41,278 nt of DNA from Erysipelotrichaceae bacterium (GCA_030523555.1 JAUNIH010000008.1:1-41278), one strand, 5' to 3'; counted from the first letter of the stretch, positions 7,873 to 15,974 are shown. Notes: generated from the letters alone by a model not told the origin. Numbers and translations are program-made.

Positions 7873-8544
7873 ATGGATACTGAAAAAAAGACAGCGCCTT
7901 CCATACAGAGTTCTTTAAGGGGGCATATTCTGAGACTTCCAGAAGAAGTATATGACGCCAGCGGAATCGTCATTAACGGAAGAAGACTTAAATCTTTCGT
8001 ATTTACGACAGATCTGGCAATTATCAGAAACTGTGATGCAGATGCGGTCTTTGCGGTTTACCCGTTTACACCGCAGCCTGTCATCAGTGAGCATATTTTA
8101 GAGGCTTCGTATATTCCGGTATTCTGCGGAATCGGCGGTGGAACTACGAAGGGTCTAAGAACCGTGGGACTTGCCAAAGATGCCGAAGCACGGGGTGCGA
8201 TGGGTGTTGTATTAAATGCCCCTATCAGTAATCTTAACCTGATTGGCGTAGCCAAAGCTGTTGATATTCCTGTGGTCATAACGATTGCCAGTGAAGATAC
8301 TGATATTTCAGAACGTATTGCCGCAGGCGCATCGATTCTGAATGTCGCCTGTGCTGCAGATACTCCAAAGGTAATTTCGAAAATCCGTGCTGCTTATCCG
8401 GATATTCCCATCATCGCAAGCGGTGGTAAAACCGGGGAAAGCATCAAACGCACAATTGATGCCGGTGCCAACGCAATCGTATATACCCCACCTTCAACTG
8501 CAGAACTGTTTAAAACGCTTATGGCTAAATACCGTGAGGACTAA
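7873..8544 (+). CDS. TIM-barrel enzyme, family often annotated as hydrolase
   Basis: A 223-residue protein with a TIM-barrel pattern: alternating strands ending in GIGGGTTKGLR, MGVVLNAPISN, IPVVITIAS, ILNVACAADT, IPIIASGGKTGESIKRTIDAGANAIVYTPP. The late GGKTG and GANAI/YTPP segments resemble the phosphate-binding ends of barrels such as aldolases and thiazole synthase-like enzymes. It belongs to a conserved Bacillota family of unknown reaction. GGGAG precedes ATG 7873. It is the last gene of the ftsH-hdeD operon, 33 bp downstream of hdeD. The fold is fairly sure, the activity unknown. Confidence 0.7.
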   Translation: MDTEKKTAPSIQSSLRGHILRLPEEVYDASGIVINGRRLKSFVFTTDLAIIRNCDADAVFAVYPFTPQPVISEHILEASYIPVFCGIGGGTTKGLRTVGLAKDAEARGAMGVVLNAPISNLNLIGVAKAVDIPVVITIASEDTDISERIAAGASILNVACAADTPKVISKIRAAYPDIPIIASGGKTGESIKRTIDAGANAIVYTPPSTAELFKTLMAKYRED

Positions 8545-8665
8545 CTGAACGAAATACTCAATAAGATAAAAAAGTATAAATCAACACATTTGGCTTTTGG
8601 TGTTGTTCAATCAATATCTCTTACTTAATAGAATGAGATTGTAAGTTAAGTGGAGGGTAAAAGAA

Positions 8666-9022
8666 ATGAACACAGATAAAATTTACGCAGAATCTTTAGC
8701 TAATGAATATGCACCAAAGGATACTTCCAAGGTTGTAACTCTTAAAAAACTGGACAATAAGGCAAAGATGCCTGCGACAGTTTCAGCCTACAGTTTAGGT
8801 ATCATCTCAGCGCTGGTACTTGGAGCTGGTATGTGCTTCTCTATGAAGATCATCGGTGATGGGTCACAGACCATGTTTATTGTAGGTGTAGTACTTGGTG
8901 TCCTGGGTATTGCGGGAGTATGTGTAAACTATCCAATCTACAAGAAGCTTCTTGAAAACGGCAAAAAGAAATATGCCTATGAAATCATGGAGCTCGCCAA
9001 AGAAATCAGCGAGGCTGAATAA
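8666..9022 (+). CDS. Small membrane protein, unknown function
   Basis: A 118-residue protein with a polar N-terminal segment, two membrane helices (about residues 41-62 and 70-90, rich in Gly, Ala and Val) and a charged amphipathic C-terminus (YKKLLENGKKKYAYEIMELAKEISEAE). It resembles a Bacillota family sometimes mislabelled dihydropteridine reductase; no catalytic motif is visible. GGAGGG precedes the ATG. The stop and the next start share a base (TAATG), so it is coupled to the 75-residue repeat protein. Confidence 0.65.
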   Translation: MNTDKIYAESLANEYAPKDTSKVVTLKKLDNKAKMPATVSAYSLGIISALVLGAGMCFSMKIIGDGSQTMFIVGVVLGVLGIAGVCVNYPIYKKLLENGKKKYAYEIMELAKEISEAE

Positions 9023-9249
9023 TGGTGGTAATAGAAGATCTCATTAAGGCAGAAGAAAAGCTTAAGGAAGATATTACAGAAACCTATAAAAAGATTGAAG
9101 AAGGTGTAACAGGTACCTATAAGAATATTGAAAGTAGCGTAGTAGAAGGTTATACAAAAATCGAAGATGGGTTTGTCGACAGATTCCTTAAGAAAGATAA
9201 TGAATCTTTAGAAGATGCCAAGAAAAGATTAAAGGAAGAAAACAGATAA
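9022..9249 (+). CDS. Small helical protein with three 11-residue repeats
   Basis: A 75-residue soluble, charged protein. Residues 18-50 form three tandem 11-mers: ITETYKKIEEG, VTGTYKNIESS and VVEGYTKIEDG, with a fixed Tyr at position 5 and Ile at 8. Eleven-residue periodicity is typical of amphipathic helices that lie on membranes or form right-handed coiled coils (LEA- and apolipoprotein-like). The start is coupled to the upstream membrane protein by TAATG. A strong terminator follows, so the two genes form a closed two-gene unit. Function unknown. Confidence 0.65.
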   Translation: MVVIEDLIKAEEKLKEDITETYKKIEEGVTGTYKNIESSVVEGYTKIEDGFVDRFLKKDNESLEDAKKRLKEENR

Positions 9250-9270
9250 TGTATATCACATTATCTTTTT
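9245..9270 (+). terminator. Rho-independent terminator
   Basis: GATAATGT (9245-9252) pairs with ACATTATC (9258-9265) around a five-base loop and is followed by TTTTT. It overlaps the stop of the repeat protein and is followed at once by a TATAAT box of the next gene. Confidence 0.8.
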
Positions 9271-9286
9271 CTATAATGTAGATAAG

Positions 9287-9901
9287 ATGAAAAGATCAGA
9301 GAGTAAATATTTCAATACGGCAGTACTGATGGATCAGGCTTTACTGGATTTACTGGAAAAGAAAGAACTGCAGTATATATCAATCAAAGAAATATGTGAT
9401 AAGGCTGGGGTAAACAGATCCACTTTTTATCTGCATTATGAAACGATAAACGATCTTCTGAATGAAACTGTTGCGTATTCCTTCAAAGAACTTTTTACTT
9501 TCTATGAAGAGACACCTGAAGGATTTTTAGGGAAGATGGATAATGAAAATCTTGATGAACTGATGCTGATTAATAATGAATATCTTTTACCGTATCTGAG
9601 ATTTATCAGAGAAAAGAAATTCATATTCAAAGCAGTGTTTTCTTCTCCTGCTGCCATGTCGGCCGATGATTCCTATGCCGGATTAAAGAAACATATTCTT
9701 AAACCAATTATGGTACGTTTTGGTGTACCTGAAGATGATCAGGAATATAAGATTGATTTCTATATTCAGGGAATGATGGCTGTAATACGTAAATGGATAA
9801 AGAATGACTGTAAAGAAGATATGGATATGATAGCCCGCATTATTATCGAGTGTGTACACGCTGATGGTAATGGGTCTAAAATATATAAATATGAAACGTG
9901 A
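9287..9901 (+). CDS. TetR/AcrR-family transcriptional regulator
   Basis: A 204-residue TetR-type protein: helix-turn-helix at about residues 12-57 (ISIKEICDKAGVNRSTFYLHYETINDLL) and an all-helical C-terminal domain. There is no Shine-Dalgarno sequence before ATG 9287. A TATAAT box at 9272-9277 would place the transcript start within a few bases of the ATG, suggesting a leaderless or nearly leaderless mRNA. The next gene begins 11 bp before its stop, so the two are probably co-expressed, a common layout for a regulator and its membrane target. Confidence 0.85.
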   Translation: MKRSESKYFNTAVLMDQALLDLLEKKELQYISIKEICDKAGVNRSTFYLHYETINDLLNETVAYSFKELFTFYEETPEGFLGKMDNENLDELMLINNEYLLPYLRFIREKKFIFKAVFSSPAAMSADDSYAGLKKHILKPIMVRFGVPEDDQEYKIDFYIQGMMAVIRKWIKNDCKEDMDMIARIIIECVHADGNGSKIYKYET

Positions 9902-10787
9902 TGATTTGAAAAGTTTATTAACGAGAATCATGTATCCGTCAGGCTGGATAGTCTTATCCGGCTTTTTAGTTATTGCAGTTACGATGGTATATTCGTTTGT
10001 CTTTCATCATGAAAGTGATGTGCTGACTTATATCGGATATGTACTGTCTTTCTATTCACTGACTGTTATTGTCTTATGGGTAATCAGACATGTGAAGATA
10101 TTGAAGGACAGGATACTGGGGATTGTTGATGATAATTATTATGGCCATCTTTATCTTACGGATAAACATTTCAAGGCTCTGGTATCACTGGTGATATCTT
10201 TACTGATAAATATCTTCTTTGCCCTTATGAAACTGATAATGGGTATACTGAATCATTCTTTATGGCTTATAAGTTTCGGTCTGTATTATCTGATACTTAC
10301 CATTACAAGATTCTTTCTGTTAAAGGGTATTGATATCAGGAATTCTGGTAATAATCTTAAAAAAGAATATCACCGTTACAGAGCTTCAGCTCTTACTTTA
10401 CTGGTTCTTAATATATCTTTGAATGTGATGATGGTTCTGGCTATTGTTGATCACAATACCTTTACCTATCCCGGGTATTTTATCTTTATCGTAGCGCTCT
10501 TTGCCTTCTTTAACCTGATAAATGCGATTATCAATGTCTTCAGATACCGCAGGGTCGGATCACCTGTATTATCAGCTTCCAAGATTATCTCATTTGCACA
10601 GGCTCTGATATCGATGCTGACACTGGAAATGGGAATGCTGTCGATGTATGAAAATGATGTAAATTTCAGTAAAACGATGCTGGGCATAAGCGGGGCATGT
10701 GTGGCCATTATCTTCCTATGTGTATCGGTATATATGTTTATTCACGCTACGACAGAATTGCAGAAACTGAAAAGTGAGAATTCATAA
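9891..10787 (+). CDS. Polytopic membrane protein, unknown function
   Basis: A 298-residue integral membrane protein with about eight helices: 25-45, 52-70, an amphipathic stretch, 100-125, 130-148, 175-195, 202-222, 238-260 and 267-290. It carries no recognisable transporter motif, ATPase or enzyme signature. The ATG at 9891 is chosen because it overlaps the TetR gene by 11 bp and because residues encoded upstream look non-native; the ribosome site is poor, fitting translational coupling. It is likely the target or partner of the TetR regulator. Confidence 0.65.
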   Translation: MKRDDLKSLLTRIMYPSGWIVLSGFLVIAVTMVYSFVFHHESDVLTYIGYVLSFYSLTVIVLWVIRHVKILKDRILGIVDDNYYGHLYLTDKHFKALVSLVISLLINIFFALMKLIMGILNHSLWLISFGLYYLILTITRFFLLKGIDIRNSGNNLKKEYHRYRASALTLLVLNISLNVMMVLAIVDHNTFTYPGYFIFIVALFAFFNLINAIINVFRYRRVGSPVLSASKIISFAQALISMLTLEMGMLSMYENDVNFSKTMLGISGACVAIIFLCVSVYMFIHATTELQKLKSENS

Positions 10788-10817
10788 TAGAATTAATATA
10801 TATAGGAGAAAAGAATT

Positions 10818-11372
10818 ATGTTGGTAGATATAACTTTACTGATTACACCGAAGATGGTAAGTGATGCCAATGGCAATGAAAAGAAAAGTCTAGTTGGACA
10901 TTTAGGTACCCACTTTGATGTCATGAATAAAGTCTTTCCTCTACAATACACAAGAAGAAAAGGTATTGTCTTTGATATAAGTAATATCAAAGAAAGAGAT
11001 ATAGAAATAAACGATATTGATCTGAGTAAAGTAAATGAAGATATGTTTGTGGCTTTCTATAGTGGTTTTATAGAGGAAGTAGGATATGGAAATCAGACAT
11101 ATTTCAAGGAACACCCGCAGTTAAGTAATGAACTGATAGATGCCCTGCTGGATAAGAAAGTATCGATTATCGGTGTTGATTTTGCGGGTGTAAGAAGAGG
11201 TAAGGAACATACACCTAAAGATCAGTACTGTGCTGATAGAGGTGTCTTTATTGTAGAAAATCTCTGCAACCTTAAGGAACTGATAAACAAAGACAATATC
11301 ATTATTAATACCTATCCAATGAATTATGCGGAAATGTCAGGTTTACCATGCAGAGTGGTGGCAGAAGTATAG
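10818..11372 (+). CDS. Cyclase/kynurenine-formamidase-like metal hydrolase
   Basis: A 184-residue protein of the cyclase (KynB-like) family. The signature metal-binding motif HLGTHFD (family form HxGTHxD) is at about residues 28-34, with a second-site segment GVDFAGVRRGKEHTPKDQY and a terminal ADRGVFIVENLCNL stretch as in formamidases. At 184 residues it is slightly shorter than typical members (about 200-220). AGGAG precedes the ATG. It is a single gene between the membrane protein and a strong bidirectional terminator. The substrate may be a formamide or cyclic amide, but this is not provable here. Confidence 0.8.
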   Translation: MLVDITLLITPKMVSDANGNEKKSLVGHLGTHFDVMNKVFPLQYTRRKGIVFDISNIKERDIEINDIDLSKVNEDMFVAFYSGFIEEVGYGNQTYFKEHPQLSNELIDALLDKKVSIIGVDFAGVRRGKEHTPKDQYCADRGVFIVENLCNLKELINKDNIIINTYPMNYAEMSGLPCRVVAEV

Positions 11373-11393
11373 TCATATAAAAAACGCTAATAA

Positions 11394-11420
11394 AAACAGC
11401 CGGTAGTATCGGCTGTTTCT
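11394..11420. terminator. Bidirectional terminator
   Basis: AAACAGCCG (11394-11402) and CGGCTGTTT (11410-11418) form a 9-bp stem with a 7-base loop, with A-runs on the left and T-rich sequence on the right. It serves the cyclase gene and the convergent AbiE pair. Confidence 0.85.
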
Positions 11421-11425
11421 TGAAA

Positions 11426-12238
11426 TTAAATTAGAGTATGCAGAAAGTCTGTTATTTTTTCTAAAGCAGCATCAGTTCCTATGCCAAGCCAGTCGGATTT
11501 ATTCTGAGAACTGTTGAGAGAAGAAAGATATCTTCTGTCTATAAATGTTCTGTTTATTCTGATAATGATATCGTCAATGCTGTTTTCTTTCATGTCTTCA
11601 TCTTCATAAATATATGTTCTAATGCACATCAGAAGCTTTTCTTTATCTGTGTTTTCAGAAAGATATGCTAAATCAAAAATATCTTTATATCTGGTAGAAA
11701 AGGGACCGAATTTTAATAATGAACGGAGCTTTTCCGCAAATATCTGTTCACACGTATTCATCAATAGACATGCGCCTTCTTCATCCATACAGATATCGAA
11801 ACAGAATTCTTCCTGTTCGATTTTTATGTTTTTGTGAACTCCTAAATCAATTTTGCTGCTGAAGTGATAACCTGTATCATCAGAAATTTTTATATAAACG
11901 CGTTTACCGTTATATTCCTGCTGGGAAAGTTCTTCTATACCACTGTTAATTTCAATTTTAATACCCTCAAGACAGTTGATTTCTTTAACAAATGATCTGA
12001 TAGCTTCATCAGTCAGGGGATAACGGATAAAGTCAAGATCAAGATCCTGTGTAGCCCTTCGAATATTTCCGGTTATTCCGCGCATTACGACACCACCCTT
12101 GATTGTGATGTTTCCTGAAAGACTGCTTTGGGAAATTGCCTTTAATATAATATCCTGGCAAACACGTGCGTTTGCGTTCTGTCTGGAATATCCCAGACCG
12201 ATGTAATGCTTTGTCATTGAAAGTAAATTGTTAATCAT
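11426..12238 (-). CDS. abiEii: AbiEii-type nucleotidyltransferase toxin
   Basis: A 270-residue member of the AbiEii/AbiGii (DUF1814) nucleotidyltransferase family, toxins of type IV-like abortive-infection systems. Visible family motifs are KGGVVMRG (47-54), RATQDLDLDF (61-70, acidic catalytic Asp65/Asp67), the EKLRSLL helix and RYKDIFDLAYL. Known relatives block phage by inhibiting translation through nucleotide transfer to RNA. The start overlaps the upstream antitoxin gene by 4 bp (ATGA), typical for AbiE operons. All key residues appear present, so it is probably active. Confidence 0.85.
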   Translation of the reverse strand: MINNLLSMTKHYIGLGYSRQNANARVCQDIILKAISQSSLSGNITIKGGVVMRGITGNIRRATQDLDLDFIRYPLTDEAIRSFVKEINCLEGIKIEINSGIEELSQQEYNGKRVYIKISDDTGYHFSSKIDLGVHKNIKIEQEEFCFDICMDEEGACLLMNTCEQIFAEKLRSLLKFGPFSTRYKDIFDLAYLSENTDKEKLLMCIRTYIYEDEDMKENSIDDIIIRINRTFIDRRYLSSLNSSQNKSDWLGIGTDAALEKITDFLHTLI

Positions 12239-12774
12239 AAAATCTCCGTTTGCAGACGCTCCGAGACTTTGTTGCTGTTAGGAGCATTCATTGCATAATC
12301 CTGTATCTTCTGGATGTTCATGGATGGAAGTTTTTTTCTGAAGCTATGAAGAACTTCCTTGTAGTAGTCGTATGGAAGTTTACTTTTAAAACGAAGAAGT
12401 TCTATCAGCATACGTTCCATAGAATAAATACGAATAGGGTATCCGTTTAAATCAATCTCTTCTGCACCATCATTCAGAAAATCTTCAGGAATAAAATGCT
12501 GATGAATTTTACCATCACTGATTTTGGGGGCGTTCCTGTCTGTTGCGACATCATAATCATCAGGAATCACATCAGTAAGCCCATAAAAATAGAAAGCACT
12601 GTTCATGGTGATAACTGACTTTGGATACCTGAAAGAAATCACCGCAAGATCCGGTACATTTTCTTTTTGTGAGTATATTCCTTTATCTATCTGATATAAG
12701 GATTTGTTCTGCAGCTGTTTCTTGAGCTGGTAATCTGATCCGTAAATATTAATTGCTTCTTTTCTTGTTAACAT
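12235..12774 (-). CDS. abiEi: AbiEi-type antitoxin/autorepressor
   Basis: A 179-residue AbiEi-like antitoxin. An N-terminal winged-helix region (LTRKEAINIYGSDYQLKKQL, then KGIYSQKE) is followed by the conserved ITMNSAFYFYGLTDVIPD and the C-terminal antitoxin domain (IRIYSMERMLIELLRFKSKL). In known AbiE systems this protein neutralises AbiEii and represses its own promoter by binding inverted repeats. Such repeats lie upstream here at 12797-12825. It is first in the minus-strand operon. Confidence 0.82.
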   Translation of the reverse strand: MLTRKEAINIYGSDYQLKKQLQNKSLYQIDKGIYSQKENVPDLAVISFRYPKSVITMNSAFYFYGLTDVIPDDYDVATDRNAPKISDGKIHQHFIPEDFLNDGAEEIDLNGYPIRIYSMERMLIELLRFKSKLPYDYYKEVLHSFRKKLPSMNIQKIQDYAMNAPNSNKVSERLQTEIL

Positions 12775-12796
12775 GTAAATACTCCATTTTAGTAAA

Positions 12797-12902
12797 TATC
12801 CGCAAAGTATATAATATTGCGGATAATTACTTTAATTTTATTTTACAACAAAATTTAATAAAAGAATCAGATATAAGATTGATTATTTACTGTTGTCCGC
12901 AA
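12797..12902. promoter_or_regulatory. Operator of the AbiE pair
   Basis: TATCCGCAA (12797-12805) and TTGCGGATA (12817-12825) form a perfect 9-bp inverted repeat around an AT-rich centre that reads TATTATA on the minus strand, a possible -10 box. A third TCCGCAA half site lies at 12896-12902. Characterised AbiEi proteins bind two inverted repeats at their own promoter, so this is the likely autoregulatory site. The rest of 12775-13039 is very AT-rich, without genes. Confidence 0.7.
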
Positions 12903-13039
12903 ATAAATTATAACATAATTACTTGAACTATAATCATATAAAATAATTAAAATGTAAAATAATTCTAGTAAGTATTGATAAGATAATTATTATAAGGTAT
13001 ATAATTAAAGTCAGATAGAAATATCAGGGGGTAAAAATT

Positions 13040-13468
13040 ATGAACTGTAAATATTGTGGTGCAGAGATGCCTGAAGGATCTAAGTACTGTCCGGAATGCG
13101 GATCAAACCAGGAAAGTGAACCGGTTTATACTAATGAAAAACTGACAGACTATGCAGATTATGCCAAGGAACCTGTTACGACAAGTAAAGCATATAAGGA
13201 CAATGGTGGTATTATGTTCTCTAATATCGGCAGCAAAATGTGCGGACTGGCAAAGGTCTTCTTCTGGATTATTTTTGCGTGTGGAGCTTTTTCAGCGTTC
13301 AGCGTAATTGTCTATGCTTCTAATGCTGTTGCGGGCGTTATTGCGGGAATCATGATTCTGGCTTTCTTTACTCTTATAGGCTGGCTTAGTTCAATTTCGC
13401 TCTATGCAGCTGGTGATCTCAATAAATGTGTTCACCGTATTGAAGAATATCTGCGCGATAAGGAATAA
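13040..13468 (+). CDS. Zinc-ribbon membrane protein
   Basis: A 142-residue protein. Residues 1-22 are a zinc ribbon (MNCKYCGAEMPEGSKYCPECG, two CxxC pairs), followed by a polar linker and two membrane helices at about 73-95 and 97-125, then a short charged tail. This zinc-ribbon/TM design is common in Bacillota, with no assigned role. It has a good ribosome site (AGGGGG), and a terminator follows at once, so it is a single-gene unit. Confidence 0.75.
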   Translation: MNCKYCGAEMPEGSKYCPECGSNQESEPVYTNEKLTDYADYAKEPVTTSKAYKDNGGIMFSNIGSKMCGLAKVFFWIIFACGAFSAFSVIVYASNAVAGVIAGIMILAFFTLIGWLSSISLYAAGDLNKCVHRIEEYLRDKE

Positions 13469-13498
13469 AATACTTTACTGATTCGTGTAAAAACAGAT

Positions 13499-13520
13499 AA
13501 CCGCCTTAGGCGGTTTTTGT
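13499..13520 (+). terminator. Rho-independent terminator
   Basis: AACCGCC (13499-13505), loop TTA, GGCGGTT (13509-13515), then TTTGTTT. A compact, strong hairpin 31 bp after the zinc-ribbon gene. Confidence 0.9.
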
Positions 13521-13594
13521 TTACCTATCCGTTTAACTTATAATTAAATTAAATTATCTATATTAACTGTAAGTTTATAAGGGAGGAAAGAATA

Positions 13595-14101
13595 ATGGAT
13601 AGAATGAATATGCAGATGGCAAGGAATCTCAGGAAAGTAAGAAGTGCTCGAGGTATTACGCTGTCTGAGCTTTCTGACAGACTGCTGAAACTGGATTTTT
13701 CCATGTCACCCCAGACTCTTTCACAGATTGAGAACGGTAAAAGACGTTTATATGCTGATCAGGTGTTTTATATCTGTAATGCCCTGGAATGTTCCCCTGC
13801 AAATATATATCCTCAGGTCTCAAAGAAGATAAGTGAACATGTAGAAGCGGCAGTATCTTCAACAAATGAAGATAATATGAAGATACTCTCTTACGCTTTA
13901 ACGGGGTGGCATGGAAATACCAATGCCCTATGGAAATTCATGGGTCTTTATATCAGTCTGCCAATCAAATTAAGAGCGGCCGTAGCGGGTATGGGTGTAT
14001 CCGCCTATGAATACGCCAAGCTCACAAGGCAGATTGATAAGAAGGCTCCTGAAGTTGACATTGAATATATCGCAAAAGAATATCGAAGATTACTAGAGTA
14101 A
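13595..14101 (+). CDS. XRE-family (Cro/CI-type) transcriptional regulator
   Basis: A 168-residue protein with an N-terminal Cro/CI helix-turn-helix (about residues 9-70: LRKVRSARGITLSELSDRL, then SPQTLSQIENGKRRLYADQV). The C-terminal half (STNEDNMKILSYALTGWHGN) is not a domain that I recognise. GGGAGG precedes the ATG. It ends 12 bp before a membrane diguanylate cyclase, so both are probably in one operon, and it may set the level of that cyclase. Confidence 0.85.
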   Translation: MDRMNMQMARNLRKVRSARGITLSELSDRLLKLDFSMSPQTLSQIENGKRRLYADQVFYICNALECSPANIYPQVSKKISEHVEAAVSSTNEDNMKILSYALTGWHGNTNALWKFMGLYISLPIKLRAAVAGMGVSAYEYAKLTRQIDKKAPEVDIEYIAKEYRRLLE

Positions 14102-14113
14102 GGAGAAAAAGAC

Positions 14114-15175
14114 ATGTCTCTCATATCAGAAAAGATATCATTTATTAATGATGGCAGTTTAAACAGTTACCGTATGGTTGAAGATAAGATCAGTGAACAT
14201 AACTATAAAAGTCTATTGAGTTTCTGTGTATTCCTGAAAGTGGTACTGGGGATTATGTCAATACTGTCGTTTGTGATTGTATCTTTGCAAAGATACCGTA
14301 TGGTATATATCGGTATCTTTTTACTGAGCGGGATTATACTTATACTTCTGTCTGGCATAAAGGACAATAAAAGACAGGTAAGGATAGTGATGTATATGTT
14401 TATCATGATGGTGATGTCTATGGGGATAATACTGGGCACTATAATAGACAGAAATATTGTGGCAACATCATATATTGCTCTGATTCTTGTGACACCACAG
14501 CTTTTTATAGACAGACCTGAAAGGATGTGTGCAGCAATATTTCTTTCAAGTCTCTTGTTTATTGTGATGGTAGTTAACTTCAAGGCAACTCATACCTTTG
14601 GCGTGGATATCTTAAATGCGGTTGTCTTTTCTTTAATATCCATATTTCTTTATATCTATAATTCGAATAACAGGATAAATCAGTACCATCTTGAAAAGAC
14701 GATAAGGGATATGGCGGAATATGATGAACTTACAGGATTAAAAAACCGTAATGCGTATGAAAAAACATTAAAGGATAATAACATTAACAATAAAAAAGAT
14801 CTCTTCTGTCTGTATGTAGATGTCAATGGTTTACATGAACTCAATAATTCTATGGGTCATGAGGCTGGGGATAAGATGCTGAAATATATAGCGAAAGAGG
14901 TACAGATATTATTTGGTAAAAAGGATACATACAGAATAGGTGGAGATGAATATCTTGTGCTGAGTAATTTGAACGAAAATATATTAAATGAAAAAGTAAA
15001 GATTCTAAAGGAAACAGTAGAAAAAGAAAACTATCATATAGCAGTTGGAAGTGCGTATCTTAATGATGAATATCCTGAAGTAGATGTGATGATTAAGGAA
15101 GCTGAAAAAAGAATGTATGAAGATAAAAAGAAATATTATGAGAATAATAATATGGATAGAAGAAGGAAGAGATAA
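14114..15175 (+). CDS. Membrane diguanylate cyclase (GGDEF)
   Basis: A 353-residue protein with six membrane helices (about 35-57, 63-80, 90-110, 117-132, 138-154, 165-183) and a C-terminal GGDEF domain. Its motifs are DELTGLKNR (204-212), VDVNGLHELNN (235-245, metal and base binding) and the active-site GGDEY (276-280). It should make cyclic di-GMP from GTP. The product-inhibition RxxD site expected shortly before the active motif is absent. The N-terminal membrane region is probably the sensor. It lies in an operon with the XRE regulator. The tail MDRRRKR resembles that of the GGDEF protein at 31477. Confidence 0.88.
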   Translation: MSLISEKISFINDGSLNSYRMVEDKISEHNYKSLLSFCVFLKVVLGIMSILSFVIVSLQRYRMVYIGIFLLSGIILILLSGIKDNKRQVRIVMYMFIMMVMSMGIILGTIIDRNIVATSYIALILVTPQLFIDRPERMCAAIFLSSLLFIVMVVNFKATHTFGVDILNAVVFSLISIFLYIYNSNNRINQYHLEKTIRDMAEYDELTGLKNRNAYEKTLKDNNINNKKDLFCLYVDVNGLHELNNSMGHEAGDKMLKYIAKEVQILFGKKDTYRIGGDEYLVLSNLNENILNEKVKILKETVEKENYHIAVGSAYLNDEYPEVDVMIKEAEKRMYEDKKKYYENNNMDRRRKR

Positions 15176-15195
15176 TCATTAATATATAAAAAGCA

Positions 15196-15272
15196 ATCAT
15201 TCATTAAGAATGATCTTTTTGTTTTAGGGAAAAGAGTTTCTCTTACGAATAATGATATGAAAGGAGAAACTG
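15196..15272 (+). repeat. Direct repeat copy 1 (terminator plus leader)
   Basis: A 77-bp unit nearly identical to 15975-16049. It starts with a terminator-like hairpin (ATCATTC 15196-15202 with GAATGAT 15208-15214, then CTTTTT) and ends with AACTG just after an AAAGGAG ribosome site. Only a five-codon frame (MFYVF) follows at 15273. It separates the diguanylate cyclase from the RelE-like pair. Confidence 0.85.
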
Positions 15273-15308
15273 ATGTTTTATGTTTTTTGAAGATTTAGAT
15301 ATAATAAA

Positions 15309-15332
15309 AGTGGGAAAATCCCACTATCCCAC
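15309..15332. promoter_or_regulatory. Operator of RelE-like toxin-antitoxin pair
   Basis: AGTGGGA (15309-15315) and TCCCACT (15319-15325) form a perfect 7-bp inverted repeat, followed by another TCCCAC at 15327-15332, just before the antitoxin's GGAGG ribosome site. This arrangement is typical of an autoregulated toxin-antitoxin promoter. Confidence 0.65.
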
Positions 15333-15345
15333 AATGGAGGTAATT

Positions 15346-15594
15346 ATGCAGAACGTAATAAAAAGTTATGTTGCTAAGGTTGATTCAAAGAAAAGAGTGA
15401 CATTGAAGTCAACGCTTTTTGATTATTATCAGGTAGAAGAGTTTGCAGACGGGAAGCTCCTTTTATCACCTAGACAACTGACTGAACCGTTTACAGTTTC
15501 TGAAAATACATTGTCGATGATGGATAGCGCAATGGAAAATTATAAAGAAGGAAAAGTTTCTGAAAAAATAGATCTGTCCATGTTTGAGGACTGA
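15346..15594 (+). CDS. Type II antitoxin (RelB-like partner of a RelE-type toxin)
   Basis: An 82-residue small protein. The N-terminal part (SYVAKVDSKKRVTLKST) resembles a short beta DNA-binding segment, and the acidic C-terminal half (MENYKEGKVSEKIDLSMFED) is typical of toxin-wrapping antitoxin tails. ATG 15346 follows TGGAGG; a longer in-frame start at 15280 would read through the operator palindrome and is unlikely. It ends 2 bp before the toxin ATG, a classical antitoxin-first operon. Confidence 0.75.
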   Translation: MQNVIKSYVAKVDSKKRVTLKSTLFDYYQVEEFADGKLLLSPRQLTEPFTVSENTLSMMDSAMENYKEGKVSEKIDLSMFED

Positions 15595-15596
15595 TT

Positions 15597-15962
15597 ATGT
15601 TTAATATTGTTTTGGGTGTTCCAGAATTTGAAAAACTGTGGAATGATCTGCTCAGTAAATATAGCAGCAATACATTAAGCAAAAAAGAAGAACTGCTGTT
15701 CAGGAAACTGGGTAAGGCAATGAAGAAACTGTCAAACAATCCAAAATATCCGGGGCTTCATACTCACGAAATCAAAGAACTTACAGACAGATACAAAGAA
15801 AAAGTATTTCAGTCTTATCTTGAAAACAATACTCCAGGAGCCGGCAGACTCTATTGGGTGTATGGTCCTGGTAAAAATGAGATAACAGTTATTGGAGTTG
15901 AACCTCATCCAAATGATAAAGGTAATTCCTATAAGAAGATAGCTTTATCAAGAAAACCATAA
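15597..15962 (+). CDS. RelE-like type II toxin
   Basis: A 121-residue protein with the RelE/ParE fold pattern: an N-terminal strand, two helices (FEKLWNDLLSKYSSN; EELLFRKLGKAMKKLSNNP) and a C-terminal sheet with KVFQSYLENNTPGAGRLYWVYGPG and EITVIGVEPHP. RelE-type toxins cleave ribosome-bound mRNA or, in ParE, poison gyrase; the conserved basic/aromatic C-terminus favours the former. It is encoded directly after its antitoxin and followed by repeat copy 2. Confidence 0.78.
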   Translation: MFNIVLGVPEFEKLWNDLLSKYSSNTLSKKEELLFRKLGKAMKKLSNNPKYPGLHTHEIKELTDRYKEKVFQSYLENNTPGAGRLYWVYGPGKNEITVIGVEPHPNDKGNSYKKIALSRKP

Positions 15963-15974
15963 TAAGCGAAACGG

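Noticed and set aside
15273-15290. Real peptide gene after direct repeat 1
   Set aside because: The frame has only five codons (MFYVF) and no counterpart after repeat 2; it looks like a remnant.
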